Notes under the pieces: model-generated
Database searches by the model: none
Told to the model about the DNA's origin: nothing
The model's input: only the letters and a program-made list of their open reading frames with translations
Position numbers and translations under genes: made by a program
Shown: piece after piece, positions 27,552-37,809 of the stretch
Position numbering within the stretch: the stretch's first letter is position 1
How the letters are laid out: each line of letters opens with the position of its first letter
Source of the DNA: Thermoguttaceae bacterium
GTDB taxonomy: Bacteria > Planctomycetota > Planctomycetia > Pirellulales > Thermoguttaceae
Length of the DNA: 64,000 bases
Assembly: GCA_025060325.1 (NCBI GenBank)
Contig: JANXBW010000012.1
Coordinates: 1 to 64,000, forward strand
Direction of reading: 5' to 3'

Positions 27552-28406
27552 TTACTCCGCCGGGGAACTTGCCTCCTGAGTCGGCTGGCCTTGTTCCCAC
27601 GGATTGGGCCAGGTACCCCAATGTTCTAAGTATTTCCGGTAGGCGGGTACTTGGTCCATCCGTGACTCAAGAAAGCTGCGGGCCTCACGGACAAGCTTCT
27701 GTTCCTCCTCCAGCGGTAATTCCCCGATTAACACCCGGGTCCGCAAGAAAACAAAGTAGGTATCCAGCACATCACAGCGGCAATAGTCGACGATGGTCTG
27801 AAGTTCCCCCGCCCAGTAGAGGTCCTGCACCATTGAGCCTTCGATGCCCATCTTGCCGGGTTTACCGAGCAAATTGGCCGCAAGGTTTAGTCCCCCATAG
27901 AATCGTGCCGAGCCAAAATTAGTCAACAGCTCGCACAGATCGAGGTGGGCCTGCATGTTGTAGCGACTCCGCGGCTGATCTTGTGGCCGACCAGCTGTTT
28001 CGAACCAACCGGGAATGCTTATCCCATAGCGAAAGGCAGCCAATTCAAGGAGCGGAAGGTCGAAGCTTCGTCCGTTGAAGCTCACCAACGTCGGTTGGCG
28101 ATAAGCCTGCCAGCCCCGCCAGAAAAGTTGAGTCATCACGTGAGGTCGGTAGTGCGGCTCATCCAGGGCTACTACATCGACAAGGCGGAAGTCGGCCGTT
28201 ACCTTGGCCACCACGAGCGCCACAGGTATCTGAAACGAATAAGGTATGAAATCGGTGTCATACTTGGCCATCAGCTCTGCGCGGTACCGGCGGACGGCTT
28301 CTTCTGGTGCAATATCTTGGCCCGGGTAGCGGAGACGGGCGACAAGCTGCGGATCAGCCACGCTTTCCACATCGAAGACCATGTATCGGATTGGCTGTGT
28401 ACTCAT
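27552..28406 (-). CDS. Predicted 3'-5' exonuclease of the PolB-exo-like family
   Basis: The 284-residue protein is a DEDD-type ribonuclease-H-fold exonuclease. The acidic motifs are VFDVESVAD (Asp and Glu, motif I) near residue 10, SFNGRSFDLPLL (motif II) in the middle and YCRCDVLDTYFVFL (motif III) at ~215. This matches the 'predicted 3'-5' exonuclease related to the exonuclease domain of PolB' family (DNA_pol_B_exo2), which lacks a polymerase domain. It presumably trims single-stranded DNA or RNA in the cytoplasm. The ATG at 28406 (MSTQPIR) is preferred on family grounds. It has no Shine-Dalgarno, but a TTGACA lies 31 bases upstream, so the transcript may be leaderless. Confidence 0.88.
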   Translation of the reverse strand: MSTQPIRYMVFDVESVADPQLVARLRYPGQDIAPEEAVRRYRAELMAKYDTDFIPYSFQIPVALVVAKVTADFRLVDVVALDEPHYRPHVMTQLFWRGWQAYRQPTLVSFNGRSFDLPLLELAAFRYGISIPGWFETAGRPQDQPRSRYNMQAHLDLCELLTNFGSARFYGGLNLAANLLGKPGKMGIEGSMVQDLYWAGELQTIVDYCRCDVLDTYFVFLRTRVLIGELPLEEEQKLVREARSFLESRMDQVPAYRKYLEHWGTWPNPWEQGQPTQEASSPAE

Positions 28407-29159
28407 GACCGAATAGTCATTGGCTGCGCTAGTACATGTCAACTAGTGGTGGCAAAAAACTTGTCGGCTTAGCCGCCTGCGGCACTCCGAGGGCGGCCCT
28501 GTTCCGCGGCCGAAGCGCAAACCGCAAGTCTTGCCCCACCTCACCTCCCGATTTGCCCTCGCCGATAGGTTGAGACCCGCAACCAGGAAAGCAAAACCCT
28601 TGCGAAAGACCTAGGCCTTGACCCCATTCAAGTAATGATCAGAGCTGCCGAGCGGTGAAAGTTTAAGGGCCCAAAGGCCAACGCCCGAATGAAGGCGAAC
28701 ATGCCCCCCTCTTAATTAGACCGGAGATCGCCGGCCACTGCCAGGGCGCAGGAGTCTCGTCTTTCAGCGGGGAGCTGGCTTGCTCGGAGGTGTACCCTTT
28801 TTCGGAGAGTTTCCCCCGGGGGAAACCGGCCTCAAGGAGCTCAATCACAAGACATGGTGGCTAGTCTCGTCCGAGGAAGTTCGCCAAGTTAAGTGGCTTA
28901 GTTCCCGGAAATCAGAGAAAGCACCGAGGAGTCGCTTCGCCCGACAACGTCGTGTCTGGATGCCCGGGAGTTCCCTGGTGACCTCCTTAGCAGTATGATC
29001 AACCTCGGGTATAGGGGAGCCTTTGGTCTAGTTAAGCGGCGGTGACGGGTACGATCTTACGGGCTGTACCGCAAAAGCGACGCCGGTAGTTGAACGAAGC
29101 GGTGGAATTCAAGTGCCGATGTGTACCCCATGTGGACCATAACGCGGGAGGGAGCGACC
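28407..29159. other. Divergent spacer
   Basis: Between the exonuclease gene (minus) and the glycoside hydrolase gene (plus). Apart from the minus promoter candidate near 28413-28442 nothing is recognised; the two short ORFs (28663..28848, 28780..28998) lie on opposite strands. Confidence 0.45.
28413..28442 (-). promoter_or_regulatory. Promoter-like site for the exonuclease gene
   Basis: The minus strand has a perfect TTGACA (28437-28442), 18 bases, and GACTAT (28413-28418, three matches to TATAAT). Initiation would fall at or next to the ATG at 28406, giving a leaderless mRNA. Confidence 0.3.
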
Positions 29160-30644
29160 ATGAGAACGATTAAAATCCTCGGAGGATTGTCGGCCCTAGT
29201 TTTGGCAATCCATGTAGAACTTGCTGCCGCGGAGAAACTTGAGCGGCTTAAGGTTTCGGAATGTGGACGATTCTTGGTGACGGAATCGGGGGAGCCGTTC
29301 TTTTGGCTTGCCGATACCTGCTGGCACATGTTCGGCAAGTCAGTGATGGAAGAAGCAGAGAACCAGCCGCCGGTAACAAGTTACTTTGCCAACCGAGCAA
29401 GGAAAGGTTTTAACGTCATCCAATCGGTCCTGGTTCGCGCCCCGATTGGAGGGAGCCTGGCCAACGCCTATGGACATCTGCCTTTTGAAGACGGCGATTT
29501 TTCGCGTCCACGTCTAGGTCCGGGGCCGAATGATGATTACTGGGATCATGTTGACAGGGTCATTGCTGCGGCAAAAACGTATAAGCTGTATGTCGCCGCG
29601 CTTCCGGTGTGGCTAGAGGATATTCCCCCGGAAGCCCCGATGGAACGTGATCCGGAAATTGCTTACCGCTATGGCCACTTCCTTGGAACCCGCTACCGCG
29701 ATGAGCCACATCTCATTTGGGTGCTGGGCGGGGATGCATACACTAAAGGTCGCAACGTGGATGTTCCCTCCCGGCTTGTAATGGTGCGGGCGATGGCCGA
29801 GGGAATTGCCGATGGGATTGCCGGCGTAGACAAATACGATGGCCAGGCCGACTGGTCCGTCTGCTTGATGACATTTCATCCGCCTGGAGGAGGTCGCTCA
29901 TCAAGCGAGTGGCTTCACAACGAGCCTTGGCTTGATTTCAACATGATTCAAACCACCACACGGTTTCGCTTTGCCAACTGGAAGACCGTGATGCGCGATT
30001 ACGCCCTGACGCCGCCTAAACCGGTGTTGGACGGGGAGGTAGCCTACGAGGGGTCGCTTTCGCTGCGAAAGGATGAGCCACAGGATCTCCGGATTCGTCC
30101 GCAAGACGTGCGCCGAGCTGCTTACTGGGCCGTTTTTGCCGGGGCCTGTGGACATACTTACGGCCACCGAAGTTTTATTGGCTGGATTCGCAAAGGGGAG
30201 ACCTACCGCTACGGTGCGTACATCCCGTGGTACGAGGTGCTTGATACCCCTGGGGCATTTCAGGTGGGGTATCTCCGGCAATTGATTGAGTCTCGTCCCT
30301 TCTTTACGCGAATTCCCGATCAATCTGTTCTCGTTGAGGATTATGGGGACACCGATGCGCACTTGCAGGCTACCCGCTGCAAAGAGGGTGGGTACCTGAT
30401 GGTCTACTCACCGCGTGGTCAACCGATCCGGGTCAAAACAGAAAAACTCAAAGGCCCGAGGTTCCGAGCGTGGTGGTTCGATCCTCGCCTCGGCCGTGCG
30501 GAGCGAATTGGCGGAGAGAATAAGGAGTTTGAGGGCGAAGTCCTGGAGTTCCGCTGTCCTTCAAGCGGCGATGGCAACGATTGGGTTCTTGTGCTTGATA
30601 GCACGGAATACAATTTTGCCGCTCCCGGTAGGAAGCGGGAGTAG
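29160..30644 (+). CDS. Secreted DUF4038 glycoside hydrolase (GH140/apiosidase-like)
   Basis: The 494-residue protein has a signal peptide (MRTIKILGGLSALVLAIHVELAAAE) and the DUF4038 opening CGRFLVTESGEPFFWLADTCWHMF, followed by a TIM-barrel with KGFNVIQSVLV, LIWVLGGDAY, DFNMIQT and KPVLDGEVAYEG. The C-terminal ~90 residues look like the small beta domain (putative collagen-binding domain) that normally follows DUF4038: YLMVYSPRGQPIRV and RAWWFDPRLGRAERIG. In Bacteroides the family cleaves apiose from rhamnogalacturonan-II; the substrate here is unknown. It would act on plant or algal polysaccharide outside the cell. GGGAGG precedes the ATG at 29160. Confidence 0.9.
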   Translation: MRTIKILGGLSALVLAIHVELAAAEKLERLKVSECGRFLVTESGEPFFWLADTCWHMFGKSVMEEAENQPPVTSYFANRARKGFNVIQSVLVRAPIGGSLANAYGHLPFEDGDFSRPRLGPGPNDDYWDHVDRVIAAAKTYKLYVAALPVWLEDIPPEAPMERDPEIAYRYGHFLGTRYRDEPHLIWVLGGDAYTKGRNVDVPSRLVMVRAMAEGIADGIAGVDKYDGQADWSVCLMTFHPPGGGRSSSEWLHNEPWLDFNMIQTTTRFRFANWKTVMRDYALTPPKPVLDGEVAYEGSLSLRKDEPQDLRIRPQDVRRAAYWAVFAGACGHTYGHRSFIGWIRKGETYRYGAYIPWYEVLDTPGAFQVGYLRQLIESRPFFTRIPDQSVLVEDYGDTDAHLQATRCKEGGYLMVYSPRGQPIRVKTEKLKGPRFRAWWFDPRLGRAERIGGENKEFEGEVLEFRCPSSGDGNDWVLVLDSTEYNFAAPGRKRE

Positions 30645-30679
30645 TGGAGTCTGTGGTAAATATTCGGGCAGGTGGTTTC

Positions 30680-32764
30680 CTAGGAGTTTCCGAAAATCCG
30701 CAGGAAATCCATGCCGGTGGCCCAAATCATCAGGGTGAGTAGAAAAACAAGGCCGGCAAATGTCAGCGCCGCCACAACCGATTCACTTGGCGGCTTTCCG
30801 CGGATGGCCTCGTAAGTCAAAAAGAGCATATGCCCGCCGTCCAAAATGGGGATGGGGATGAAATTGAGGACGGCCAAATTGGCGCTTAATAAACAAAGAA
30901 AGATTAAGAAGGCGGCCAGGCCCTCCGACGCGTAATAGTACGCAATGTGGGCAATACCGATCGGGCCGGCCAGTCCCCGCGGCGATACTTGCCCCATCCC
31001 AAGTTTTTGCAGCGTTCGGATAATGAAGGTTAAAGCGCTCCATGTCTCTTCTGCCCCAAGCTGGACTGCCGAAATTAGGCTTGAGGCCTTAAGCACAAAC
31101 GAGGCCGTGGCAAACACAAGGCCCCGATCCGGGAGAAACCAATCCTCGGCCGGCACCGGTTCCAATAGGTGGGCGGATCCATCGGTTAACACAAGTTCGA
31201 CCTTCGCGCCTCGAGGTAAGTCCTGAAGTAGGAAGTGGACAAATGTCCAGTCACCTTGAGACCCACTAAGGTCGACAATGGCCAGTCTGTGGGAGCGAGC
31301 GTCTCCGCCGCTGTTGGCCGCTTGCGGGTCCGCGTGGATCCGTACCTCTCGGATCACCGCCCCTGGCCGAATTCCCGCCTTGGCCGCTGGACTGTCGGGG
31401 ATGACTTCGGCCACCTCCGGCAGCACTTGAAAGGCGAGGCCCCACATCGGGATGCTGGTGGGATTGCCCGGCACAAGCGCCCGGTCAAACCACTCCGGTT
31501 GGCGAAGGGGTAAGGTTTTTGTCTGCTTCCTGCCGTTTGCATTCTCCCAGCTTAAGTCAACAGAGTCCCGCGATTGAGCAAGCTTTCGCAAAAGTTCTGG
31601 AAGGCGAATCGGATCGCCAATCGGCTGGCCATCAACGGCCACAAGGCGATCGCCAGGCGCTATTCCAGCCTCCCTAGCGGGCGATCCTTCCTGAACTGCC
31701 ACTACCGGCCCCAATTTCATCACTAGCCCCAAATGGCGGACCTTCCGCGGCTGGAGGACAACTTCCACCGTCTGCCGGCCCGCGCTAGCGGTGAGTCGTT
31801 CCACGGTCAAGCGTAACGGTCGATCCGGATCCTGGGCAAAAAGCTTGTGGATATGGCCGAACTCATTTACTTCTTGTCCTTCGATCGCGACGATTCGGTC
31901 GCCAGGCAAAAGAGGCGGCTCCGACTCCGCGGTCGGCACATCGGGGAGAAAAGCCCACCGCGGATCAAGTTGCGTGGAAAAGCCATTGGTGACACCGATC
32001 GTTGGAGTGGCGCGGATGCGATCGGGATGGACCATCAGCTCAAGACGGACTGGCTCCCCACCGAGCACCGGTCGCCGGATCGTCAACTTAACCCCGTCGG
32101 CAACATCGCCTACTGATATTGCCCGCTGCAAGTCGGTGAAGCGACTGATGGGACGATTGCCCACTTTCTCGATATTATCGCCGGGGCGAATACCGGCTCG
32201 CCACGCGGCCTCTCCAGGGAAAACCGCCCCCACCGTCGGTGCTTGTTGTTCCACTCCGAGCGAAAAGGCGATCACTGCCGCAGCAAAAGCGAAGACGACA
32301 TTCATCAACACCCCGGCGGAAATGATCGCCATTCGCCGCGGCACGCTTTGGGCGAGAAAGCTCCGCGGGTCGAAGAGCGATTCTTCCCTATCGCCCTTTA
32401 ACGCGAAAGCCTCGCCCCCGGGCGGACGGCTCCTCTTGGCCCTTTCGATTTCTTCGCGAAGCCGAGCGGGGTTATCCTCCTGCCCAAGCATTTTGACATA
32501 GCCACCTAGGGGTAAAACCCCCAAACCGTACTCAGTCTCGCCTAAGCGAAAGCGGAAAAACCGCAGACCAAAGATGTCAAACCATACATAAAACTTTTCG
32601 CATTTGACGTTAAACCACTTGGCGACAAGAAAATGTCCCAGTTCGTGGACAAGAATTACTAGGTTAAGCCCCAGGAGCACAAGGGCGACATTCCACCAAA
32701 AAGTTAACAAGCTGCTGTCGGCCAAGGCCGCCAGGGGCTGGGTTAAGCTCCCAAACCAATCCAA
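30680..32764 (-). CDS. rseP: Site-2-type intramembrane metalloprotease with four PDZ domains
   Basis: RseP cleaves membrane-bound anti-sigma factors and leftover signal peptides inside the membrane. The zinc site is VILVHELGHFLVAKW (His40, Glu41, His44) in the first helix, and the third ligand is Asp in NFIPIPILDGGHMLF near the C-terminus. Between them are a transmembrane helix (AIISAGVLMNVVFAFAAAVIAF) and about four PDZ domains, shown by GEAAWRAGIRPGDNIEKVG, LPGDRIVAIEGQEVNEF, GSPAREAGIAPGDRLVAVDG and SPAAKAGIRPGAVIREV. At 694 residues it is well over the ~450 of E. coli RseP, which has two PDZ domains. It overlaps dxr by 22 bases on the same strand, so the two are translationally coupled. 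Confidence 0.93.
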   Translation of the reverse strand: MDWFGSLTQPLAALADSSLLTFWWNVALVLLGLNLVILVHELGHFLVAKWFNVKCEKFYVWFDIFGLRFFRFRLGETEYGLGVLPLGGYVKMLGQEDNPARLREEIERAKRSRPPGGEAFALKGDREESLFDPRSFLAQSVPRRMAIISAGVLMNVVFAFAAAVIAFSLGVEQQAPTVGAVFPGEAAWRAGIRPGDNIEKVGNRPISRFTDLQRAISVGDVADGVKLTIRRPVLGGEPVRLELMVHPDRIRATPTIGVTNGFSTQLDPRWAFLPDVPTAESEPPLLPGDRIVAIEGQEVNEFGHIHKLFAQDPDRPLRLTVERLTASAGRQTVEVVLQPRKVRHLGLVMKLGPVVAVQEGSPAREAGIAPGDRLVAVDGQPIGDPIRLPELLRKLAQSRDSVDLSWENANGRKQTKTLPLRQPEWFDRALVPGNPTSIPMWGLAFQVLPEVAEVIPDSPAAKAGIRPGAVIREVRIHADPQAANSGGDARSHRLAIVDLSGSQGDWTFVHFLLQDLPRGAKVELVLTDGSAHLLEPVPAEDWFLPDRGLVFATASFVLKASSLISAVQLGAEETWSALTFIIRTLQKLGMGQVSPRGLAGPIGIAHIAYYYASEGLAAFLIFLCLLSANLAVLNFIPIPILDGGHMLFLTYEAIRGKPPSESVVAALTFAGLVFLLTLMIWATGMDFLRIFGNS

Positions 32765-33960
32765 CGGGTTACCTCCTCACGAGTCCAACGATCAAGTTCG
32801 AGCAATCGTTCCAGGGTAGGTGCAGCTTCAAAGGGATGGGCTTCTAGGGCCCGGCGGCACAGCGGCACAATCCGGGAAAACGGTAGTCTTCCTTTGAGGA
32901 ATGCCTCTACAGCAACTTCGTTGGCTGCGTTGAGCACAGCGCCGGCCGTACCCCCAACCCGAGCCACCTCCAAGCCTAACTGCAGAGCGGGGAATCGCTC
33001 CCAATCCGGAGGCTCAAATTCCAGTCGGATCGCCGTCGACCAGTCAAGCTTCCGAGCGATCGACGGTTGTCGCTCGGGCCAAGTTAGGGCAAGTTGAATG
33101 GGAAGCCGCATGTCCGGCTGGCTCAGCTGAGCCAACACGGATCCGTCCACGAATTCTACCAGCGCATGGACCACAGACTGGGGGTGAATGAGCACGCCAA
33201 TTTGTTCAGGCTGCAAGTCGAAAAGCCACCGGGCCTCGATGATCTCTAGGGCCTTGTTCATTAAGGTGGCCGAATCGATCGTAATCTTCTTTCCCATTCG
33301 CCAAGTGGGATGGGAAAGGGCCTCCTCGACCGTCACGGAGGCCAATTGCTCCGGCGAGTGATTCCGAAATGGCCCTCCACTTGCTGTTAGGATCACCTTT
33401 CTGAGGTGTTTCTTCCCCCCTGACTGGAGAATCTGGAAGACGGCACTATGCTCGCTATCGACCGGGATGATGGTTGCGCCAGTCCTGTGGGCAAGATCGG
33501 TGACGAGCGGCCCTCCAAGGACAAGAGTTTCTTTGTTGGCTAAGGCCACGATCTTCCCGGCCGACAACGCCGCCCAGGTCCCTTCCAAACCGGCCCGGCC
33601 CACGATTGCCGACAGCACCACGTCTACTTCGGGGGCGGAGACAACCCGCGGAATATGCTCCGGCCCTACAAGCACATCCACCTCTGGGGGGAAGGTACCC
33701 GGCCCCGTTGTTTGCCCGGCCTCCCTGTCGGCTATCACGACCCACTTTGGACGAAGGAGGCGGGCCTGCTCGGCCAGCCCGGCCACGTCGCGATGAGCCA
33801 CGAGCGCCACAGCCTGCAGACTGTCCGCTGAAGCGGCGATGACCTCCACCGCGCTTCGGCCGATACTCCCGGTTGACCCCAAAATGGCCACACGACGCAC
33901 TTTTCGTTCCGGAGGATCCGGCTGCCAACAACGACCCGGGCGTCTATCTGCGTGACTCAC
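32743..33960 (-). CDS. dxr: 1-deoxy-D-xylulose 5-phosphate reductoisomerase
   Basis: Dxr makes 2-C-methyl-D-erythritol 4-phosphate with NADPH, the committed step of the non-mevalonate isoprenoid pathway. The NADPH loop is VAILGSTGSIGRSAVEVI near residue 24, followed by ALANKETLVLGG, PVDSEHSAVFQ (metal and substrate ligands), ILTASGGPFRN, and THPTWRMGKKITIDSATLMNK-type core (SHPTWRMGKKITIDS here). The C-terminal helical domain ends with LELDRWTREEVTRW. Length 405 is normal. It overlaps the start of rseP, an order common in bacteria, where uppS/cdsA usually precede dxr; those are not present here. Confidence 0.96.
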   Translation of the reverse strand: MSHADRRPGRCWQPDPPERKVRRVAILGSTGSIGRSAVEVIAASADSLQAVALVAHRDVAGLAEQARLLRPKWVVIADREAGQTTGPGTFPPEVDVLVGPEHIPRVVSAPEVDVVLSAIVGRAGLEGTWAALSAGKIVALANKETLVLGGPLVTDLAHRTGATIIPVDSEHSAVFQILQSGGKKHLRKVILTASGGPFRNHSPEQLASVTVEEALSHPTWRMGKKITIDSATLMNKALEIIEARWLFDLQPEQIGVLIHPQSVVHALVEFVDGSVLAQLSQPDMRLPIQLALTWPERQPSIARKLDWSTAIRLEFEPPDWERFPALQLGLEVARVGGTAGAVLNAANEVAVEAFLKGRLPFSRIVPLCRRALEAHPFEAAPTLERLLELDRWTREEVTRWIGLGA

Positions 33961-35292
33961 CCGCGACGGGAAGTCACCATTTACCTTTTACCTTCCCAGC
34001 TGGGCTTACCCTAGAGCTTATGAGCCAATGAGTTCCTGCACCACCTCCCGCGCTCAAAGACCAATCGTTTTTAGGAAGATTGGGAATTTTGCGTAGAATG
34101 GGTTGCCTAACGGCAATCGGTAATTCGGAAAGAGTTAGCTCTGGAAACTTGTTGCTTGGGTGAAGTAATCCGCCATTTTCTTAAGCTTACCGCGCCCCGC
34201 ACCCGCCTCCCCCAAAGAGACCATCCCCGTGAAAGGGGGACCTTACCAACCAATCGCAAGGCCCGTTGGCATCACCAACCTGTACCACCAGGGCGCCAGC
34301 TAGCGGGGCATAACCCGCGGTTCCAGCTTACCGATTGCTTGCGCTTCGTAACGGAGGTCCATCACCTCTGCCCTACGACGCCGGTGAGCCTCCAAGGCGG
34401 CCTTCCTCCAGCGAAAACTGGAAACCGGGCCGCGGAGCTTCCTCCCAACCGTCCAGCACCTACCACCGGCCAAAAAAGGCTCCGTTTTTCAAGTCTGCCC
34501 AGAAATGTCACTAAATTGGGTAGTATCACGAAGATATCGGCCGTGCCGCCCAAAATCGGTTTTGGCGCGTCATTATTCGGAGTCGCAGAAGGCTGCTTAA
34601 AGCTACCGCCGCTGCCCCGCCGGTGCCAAGCTTCCCGATTCGAACCTCTGGCACGGGGTCTCCGAAGGGGTAAGTTCCTCGGGGTGTGAGCCCCTCCCAA
34701 TACGCCAACCCTACCGCCGGGTCATTTTGATTCCCTGGGTAAGCCCGCATCAGATTTGACCTAGGCTTATCTGAAAAGTCCGATGCTTCTCAGAGTCCAA
34801 GGAGTGCTATTTCGTCCGGGCTCGTCCAAGCCGGTGATCTTGCTGCCGCCGAGATGGCCTATCGGTATTTCGCTCGGCGAAACAAAGCGAGTGCAATTCC
34901 AGAGTTGGTTCACAAAGCACCGGACGGCCCCTGGCCCACAAGCTTTTTAGGGCAAAGCCCCAGGGCAATAATGATCATAATAGGGAGAGAAACAGGATAG
35001 CACCTGGGCAAGTAGCTGCGGGTGGATGGCGGGAGGGGTTTTTCCGGGCGGCTTAGGCAGAACCCAGGACGGGAAGGTCCTGGCCTTTAAGCCCGGCTTG
35101 TGCTGCGCAATGGTGCGACCCGATGAGGCCGGGCGGGTATGCCCGGCCGGCATACCTTTCACTTGAGGCAAAAACCTGCAATTTGTGTGTAGGATGCCCT
35201 TTCCTCAAGTTTGGCACATGGCGAACTTTTCGCACTGGATTGACTGGGTAAAGGAGCTGCTTAGGCTCCGCGAGCTTGGCCGCCAGTCGACT
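33961..35292. other. 1.3-kb divergent spacer between dxr and ftsH
   Basis: ORFs 34156..34689 (plus) and 34362..34700 (minus) cover the same DNA and are Pro/Arg/Leu-rich without domains. A short AT-rich stretch near 34969-34985 includes ATGATCAT. TTGAGG at 35163-35168 could be a -35 element for ftsH but the -10 position (TGTGTA) is poor. Confidence 0.45.
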
Positions 35293-37416
35293 ATGTCCGA
35301 CGGCGCGGAACCTCCCAAGGACCAGCAAGGGCAGGCGGGCAAGCCGTCGGGGCCGGAAGCTCAGGGGCGCCGGCCGCAGGGTTCATCTAGATCGTTGTGG
35401 ATCGGGTTGGCCTTGGCCGGCGCGGTACTGCTTCTCTTTACGCTCAGCGGCCAGGTTAGCCGAGTGGAAATCCCGTACTCCGAGCTTGTCGCCCTCATCG
35501 AAAAAGGATCCCCGGATCGGAACCCCAATGCGTTCATCGAGCTAAAAGAGCGCTTTGGCACCCAGATCCGTACGGTGCGCTACTCGGAGCTGTCCGATTT
35601 GGTAGTGGGAAGCTACCAGATTACCGGCCGAGTGACCCGGCAAGTGGTAGCACCTCGCCAGGAAGCCCCTCAGCGGCGTGTGCCCTTCCGTACCGCCCGG
35701 TTAGGGTTCGAAAACGATAACAACTATCTCTTTTCTCTTCTCAAACAAAACGGTTTTACCAACGTCCGGGCGGAGGATCCCCCAGGAGCCTGGCAATACT
35801 TCTTATCTTTCATACTTCCGCTTGTCGTGCTGATGGTGGTTTTTGTTTTTCTTTTGCGGCGATTTGGTGGCCCCGGGGGCGCGATCGCTTTCGGCCGGAG
35901 CCGGGCCAAATTCTTCATGCGGGAACAAGTCGGCGTGACTTTCGCCGATGTGGCCGGGATCGACGAGGCTGTGGAGGAAGTAAAGGAAATTGTGGAATTT
36001 CTGAAGAACCCGGAGAAGTTCCGGGCCCTTGGCGGCCGAATTCCCAGGGGTGTGCTGCTAGTGGGTCCACCGGGCACAGGGAAGACTCTCCTTGCCAAAG
36101 CCATTGCTGGAGAGGCCGGTGTACCTTTTTTCAGCATTTCCGGCTCGGACTTTGTCGAGATGTTTGTGGGCGTGGGAGCTGCCCGGGTCCGGGATATGTT
36201 CCAGCAAGCCCAGGCCAATAGCCCGTGCATCGTCTTTATTGACGAACTTGATGCCCTGGGCAAAACCCGGGGAATGAGCGTCCTGAGCAGTCACGACGAG
36301 CGGGAGCAAACGCTGAACGCTCTTCTCGTGGAAATGGACGGCTTTAGCAGCACTAGTGGGGTCATTGTCCTCGGGGCGACCAACCGGCCGGAGATCCTCG
36401 ACCCGGCGCTTCTTCGGCCTGGGCGTTTCGACCGGCACATTCTTGTGGACCGGCCCGACCTCCGCGGCCGGGAAGCAATCCTTAAAGTCCACGTCCGCAA
36501 TGTTAAACTCGACCCGTCGGTCGACCTTGCCCAAATTGCCGCCATGACGCCGGGGTTCGTGGGGGCGGATCTAGCCAACTTGGTCAACGAGGCGGCGCTC
36601 TTGGCGGCTCGCAAGGGTAAGAATGCCGTCACTATGGAGGAATTCGTCGAGGGCGTGGAACGGGTCACAGCTGGCCTTGAGAAAAAGCAGCGGATCATTA
36701 GCCCCGAGGAACGACGCCGGGTCGCCTACCACGAAAGCGGACACGCACTAGTAGCGTACTGTTTGCCTAACACAGATCCGGTGCAAAAGGTGTCGATTAT
36801 CCCACGGGGTCTGGCTGCGCTTGGTTACACGCTCCAGCGTCCTGAGGGAGACCGCTATCTTTTAACGCAAAGTGAACTGGAGGCCCGGATTCAGGTGGCC
36901 TTGGCCGGCAGCGTGGCGGAGGAAATGATTTTCCACGATTTATCAACAGGGGCTCAGAATGACATCCAGCGGGCCACTGAGATTGCCCGCGCTATGGTTA
37001 TGGACTTCGGTATGAGTCGGCTGGGGCGAATCGCCTTCCGCGAGAACCGGCAAAGCGTTTTTCTTGCCCGGGGGCTGGAGATGCCCGAGGAGCACCTCTT
37101 TAGCGAGCAGACGGCCCGGGAAATCGACATGGAGATCCGCCGGATCATCGATGAGGCCTTGGCCAAGACCCGGCACATTTTGGAGGTGCATCGCGACGCC
37201 CTGGAAGCTTTAGCCGAGCGGCTTATTCAGAAAGAGGTTCTGGACACAGCCGAGCTTCGCGAAGTAATCGAGGCCTATTTACCCTCAAGGAAAGCCCAGC
37301 CAGCGGAGACAAGCGCGGAAAAGGTAGCGAAAGATGGCGGCGATGGGCCCCAGCCGGCACCACTCGCGGAAACAGACTCCGACCAAAAGCCCCCGGTGCC
37401 AGTCCCGGCCGCGTAG
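35293..37416 (+). CDS. ftsH: ATP-dependent membrane metalloprotease FtsH
   Basis: FtsH is a hexameric AAA+ protease that extracts and degrades membrane and some soluble proteins. From MSDGAEPP (35293) it has 707 residues: a first TM helix ([17 protein letters not shown]), a periplasmic domain, a second TM ([19 protein letters not shown]), the AAA+ module with Walker A GPPGTGKT, pore-loop FVGVGAARV, Walker [13 protein letters not shown] and the second region of homology [20 protein letters not shown], and the zinc protease site HESGH. The periplasmic domain is larger than in E. coli. The C-terminal tail (~60 residues) is acidic and Pro-rich. GTG at 35185 and ATG at 35218 are alternative starts; none has a strong Shine-Dalgarno. 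It is monocistronic and divergent from dxr. Confidence 0.96.
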   Translation: MSDGAEPPKDQQGQAGKPSGPEAQGRRPQGSSRSLWIGLALAGAVLLLFTLSGQVSRVEIPYSELVALIEKGSPDRNPNAFIELKERFGTQIRTVRYSELSDLVVGSYQITGRVTRQVVAPRQEAPQRRVPFRTARLGFENDNNYLFSLLKQNGFTNVRAEDPPGAWQYFLSFILPLVVLMVVFVFLLRRFGGPGGAIAFGRSRAKFFMREQVGVTFADVAGIDEAVEEVKEIVEFLKNPEKFRALGGRIPRGVLLVGPPGTGKTLLAKAIAGEAGVPFFSISGSDFVEMFVGVGAARVRDMFQQAQANSPCIVFIDELDALGKTRGMSVLSSHDEREQTLNALLVEMDGFSSTSGVIVLGATNRPEILDPALLRPGRFDRHILVDRPDLRGREAILKVHVRNVKLDPSVDLAQIAAMTPGFVGADLANLVNEAALLAARKGKNAVTMEEFVEGVERVTAGLEKKQRIISPEERRRVAYHESGHALVAYCLPNTDPVQKVSIIPRGLAALGYTLQRPEGDRYLLTQSELEARIQVALAGSVAEEMIFHDLSTGAQNDIQRATEIARAMVMDFGMSRLGRIAFRENRQSVFLARGLEMPEEHLFSEQTAREIDMEIRRIIDEALAKTRHILEVHRDALEALAERLIQKEVLDTAELREVIEAYLPSRKAQPAETSAEKVAKDGGDGPQPAPLAETDSDQKPPVPVPAA

Positions 37417-37809
37417 GGGCTTTTGCCGATTGGGCTCCGGAGGCCTGATGACGGCATAAGCACACTGGCGCTCCCGAACAAAGAAGTCGGCTTTAAAAGC
37501 CGCGGACACCGAAAACCGAGTGCCACCTCGTTTCCAGGTTTTTGACTGCGTTTGCATTGCCAGGTAGCATCATAAGGACCTAGTTTGGCAGCGTAAACGG
37601 TTTCCCGGAATCGACCTGGGCCTGAGTGCCCCCCAAGGTTGCGGGTCCCGGTTGCTTGGGGGTATTAACGGCGGATACTTTCTTAAGGCCCCTAGCTTGC
37701 TGTTTGGCGCTCGCGAAAAAGGCCTTGGGTTTATCCGCTGCGATATTGCCGGTCGTTTGAAGGTGTTCCGAAGATCTTCTCCGATTGGGATAGTCGCTGA
37801 GGCCAAATC
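37417..37809. other. Spacer between ftsH and the ExbB/ExbD gene cluster
   Basis: It contains a promoter-like site at 37542-37570 and otherwise shadow ORFs; no terminator for ftsH is visible. Confidence 0.5.
37542..37570 (+). promoter_or_regulatory. Sigma-70-type promoter before the ExbB/ExbD cluster
   Basis: TTGACT (37542-37547), a 17-base spacer and TAGCAT (37565-37570) match the vegetative consensus at 5/6 and 4/6 positions. It lies ~240 bases before the first gene of the cluster. Confidence 0.5.

Noticed and set aside
34156-34689. 177-residue plus-strand ORF upstream of ftsH
   Set aside because: Composition is like a GC-rich shadow, another ORF covers it on the minus strand, and no start signal is seen.
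35724-36263. 179-residue minus-strand ORF inside ftsH
   Set aside because: It is the antisense shadow of the AAA+ region, whose strong codon bias leaves the other strand open.
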